Assembly: GCF_026212465.1 (NCBI RefSeq)
Contig: NC_080056.1
Location: 12,425,142-12,489,141 of the forward strand
Direction of reading: 5' to 3'
DNA: 64,000 nucleotides
DNA from: Amaranthus tricolor
Lineage: Eukaryota; Streptophyta; Magnoliopsida; Caryophyllales; Amaranthaceae
The notes under the pieces are model-generated. The model was not told the origin of the DNA, searched no databases, and saw nothing but the letters and a program-made list of their open reading frames with translations. Below, in pieces: positions 62,212-64,000 of this stretch. Position 1 is the first letter of the stretch. Each line of letters begins with the position of its first letter. Position numbers and translations under genes: made by a program.

Positions 62212-62389
62212 AAAACAAAGACTTGGAACAATCCAATTGTTTTCTTGACATTGACAATTATCCTCTTTATGGGATTAATTTAACACAAAACAAGTTTACC
62301 AAAGCTCTTCTTATGGCTTTTAATTTATCCAATTTAAAACCACAGCTGCAATTCTCCTTTGTTTCCGGTGAAAGTTAGTTACAATTTGT

Positions 62390-62960
62390 ATTAAGAGGGG
62401 GAAGAGTAATTTATATTGTAACTCCAAGTAGAAACATCCACATGTCGTAGTATAGAGCAACCCAATCTAATTTCTCGAAGTTGAATGTGATTGAAGATGG
62501 TTGAAGATCTTCGAATGCACACACAAAACAGACAAATGGTACAAACACGGAGACGACACCCGGAAAAGCCCATCCGATGCTTAAGTCAGATGGAGGTTGA
62601 ATGTTAATATGAAAATTGAATTACTTAGAGAGAATTTGCGCGAACTTTCTTCATTAGAATGATTTGTGAGTATTTATAGTAGCTAAATTTAAACTGATAA
62701 TGAAACTAATTGAATTTGCATTATGAATTGATAAAACATGAAACAGACTGATATGTAACCTGAAATTGGGCATTGACCATCTAGTGGGCTATCATTGACG
62801 AAGTATGAGTCCCAATTAATATTGGGAAGTTGGACCTAAAACACTCCCTATTAATCTAAATTGGACAGTTACAAACTCTAATCCATATTCTGATCCTACT
62901 AACTATAAAACTTAGTTGGAAATTTGAATTTGCTAACTCACTCCCTTTATGCTATAACAA
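62390..62960 (-). repeat. LTR-like fragment (minus strand)
   Basis: On the minus strand CTATAAATACTC (near 62,675) is a TATA box. About 100 bp downstream is GCATCGGATGGGCTTTTCCG, followed by GGGTGTCGTCTCCGTG. This resembles the CGTCGGAGGGGTTTTCCGGG motif in the R/U5 part of the gypsy LTR at 28.35 kb. No coding region or second LTR was found, so it is probably a solo LTR or remnant. Confidence 0.4.
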
Positions 62961-64000
62961 ACGGGCGTTAAGAAGCGGATATTAAATCGATTCAAAAATT
63001 CGATATTTTGATAGTGAAAAATATGATCCGGTTTCTGTTTATTCGGATATCCGATTTATCGGGATTGGATAACGGATATCTATTTTTTAATTATGTTATT
63101 TTACACATGAATATTTAAGTTCACTTCGCGTTTTTCCTTTAATCAAACTTATTTTTTAAACTTTGAATAGAAATCATTTTGAAAAAATGGCTGAATTTTC
63201 AAAATTCTAAATAATTAATAATAAATTAATTATGCAACTTATTTATAGTTAAGAAGTGCACATATGAGTAAATTTAACAATATAAACAATAATTTTTATT
63301 AAAAACATATATAGACATATATTTTAAAAAAATAAAAATAAAATAAAACAATTAAAAAACCAAATATTCGAATTTTTTTCAATATTCCGATTGATAATTC
63401 AAATCAGATATTTTTCAAAAAATCTACTCATATATATGACTACATTCTAACTAATGAGAAATATAATATTTCTTTCTTCTATTCTCTGCTTTACAAAAAC
63501 ATTCAAGAACGAATGTCCATCTTATAATTAACATGTTTTAAATAACTTTAGGACTCTAAAACACATCTAAGTATTCTCCTACATTAGAAATCTTGGCAAA
63601 GCCATCTATAATTATTATTTTTATTTCCCCTCAGTATTTTGGTGAATTTTATTGATTTTCATAAAGGATGTATCCTTATTGAATTAAACAATATTCCATC
63701 TGTTTTTTTTAAACATGTTCTCATTTTCTATTTAATTTAGTTTGTTCTATTTGTTTTTCTTATAAAAATATTTCTAGCTAAAATATATCATAAATTTTCA
63801 CATAATTAACTTTGTTCATCTTTATTTTAATATTTTAATAATGCTTATTATCCCTATATATTTTTCACTAACGTCACTTTGATATTTTTATATTAATTAT
63901 GATTCCAATATGATTCCAATATGATTCCTTTAATATAACTTTATTAAAATATTTTTTTAATAGTTGTAGTCTCTATATTTTTTTCCACTAACTTTATTTT
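62961..64000. other. AT-rich intergenic DNA
   Basis: No gene seen. Words such as CGGATATCCG and CGGATATC near 63,045-63,080 look like the end of another small transposon. Half of a Stowaway-type end (TATTCCATCTGTTT) lies at 63,691. Confidence 0.45.

Overview
This window is nuclear DNA from a flowering plant, most likely a eudicot. The host genes have spliceosomal introns with GT-AG borders, and the intergenic DNA is AT-rich and packed with plant transposon families: Stowaway/mariner, Tourist/Harbinger, hAT, Mutator, CACTA, Helitron, Ty1/copia and Ty3/gypsy. Many small elements share a GAGAC-GTCTC type terminus. I associate that terminus with Caryophyllales (chenopod/amaranth) genomes, but I cannot confirm the order from sequence alone.

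Layout. At 0.2-3.6 kb there is a three-exon adenylate kinase isoenzyme 6 gene (AAK6 family) on the + strand. At 6.5-13.4 kb a five-exon gene on the - strand encodes a 1168-residue charged, RD-repeat nuclear protein. From 13.9 to 27.8 kb the DNA is transposon graveyard: a copia RNase H scrap, a long-TIR Mutator-like element with a gutted transposase and a GRF-like zinc-finger ORF, a 699-bp Mutator-type foldback element with a 9-bp target duplication, a hAT element with a perfect 8-bp duplication, a decayed CACTA transposase with subterminal repeats, and a broken gene for a wall-associated-kinase-type extracellular domain.

From 27,807 to 41,090 lies a 13.3-kb, very young Ty3/gypsy element of the Tat/Retand type, flanked by the 5-bp duplication AGTTC. 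It has 697- and 706-bp LTRs that differ by one base and one 9-bp indel, an Asp-tRNA-type primer site, an uninterrupted 1845-codon gag-pol with two RNase H domains, an array of hairpin-bearing ~68-bp repeats, and a spliced antisense gene with its own TATA box. Its LTR promoter drives gag-pol rightward. The antisense promoter near 38.68 kb drives the second gene leftward towards the repeat array.

From 41 to 54 kb there are Tourist elements (one inserted into its own relative), a RING-H2 gene, a small membrane-peptide ORF, a Helitron helicase scrap, and several GAGAC-terminus MITEs whose interiors are minisatellites.

From 54.7 to 61.1 kb three elements are nested: a hAT-type element (8-bp duplication CTCATTGG) contains a second hAT-type element, which contains a 3.4-kb mariner-like element. 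The mariner-like element has an intact 504-residue DD39D transposase and an unexplained second ORF. A U5 snRNA gene or close pseudogene (upstream sequence element, loop I, Sm site, 3' hairpin) lies inside the second hAT element. The rest, to 64 kb, holds a gypsy gag fragment, a small inverted-repeat element, an LTR-like fragment and AT-rich DNA.
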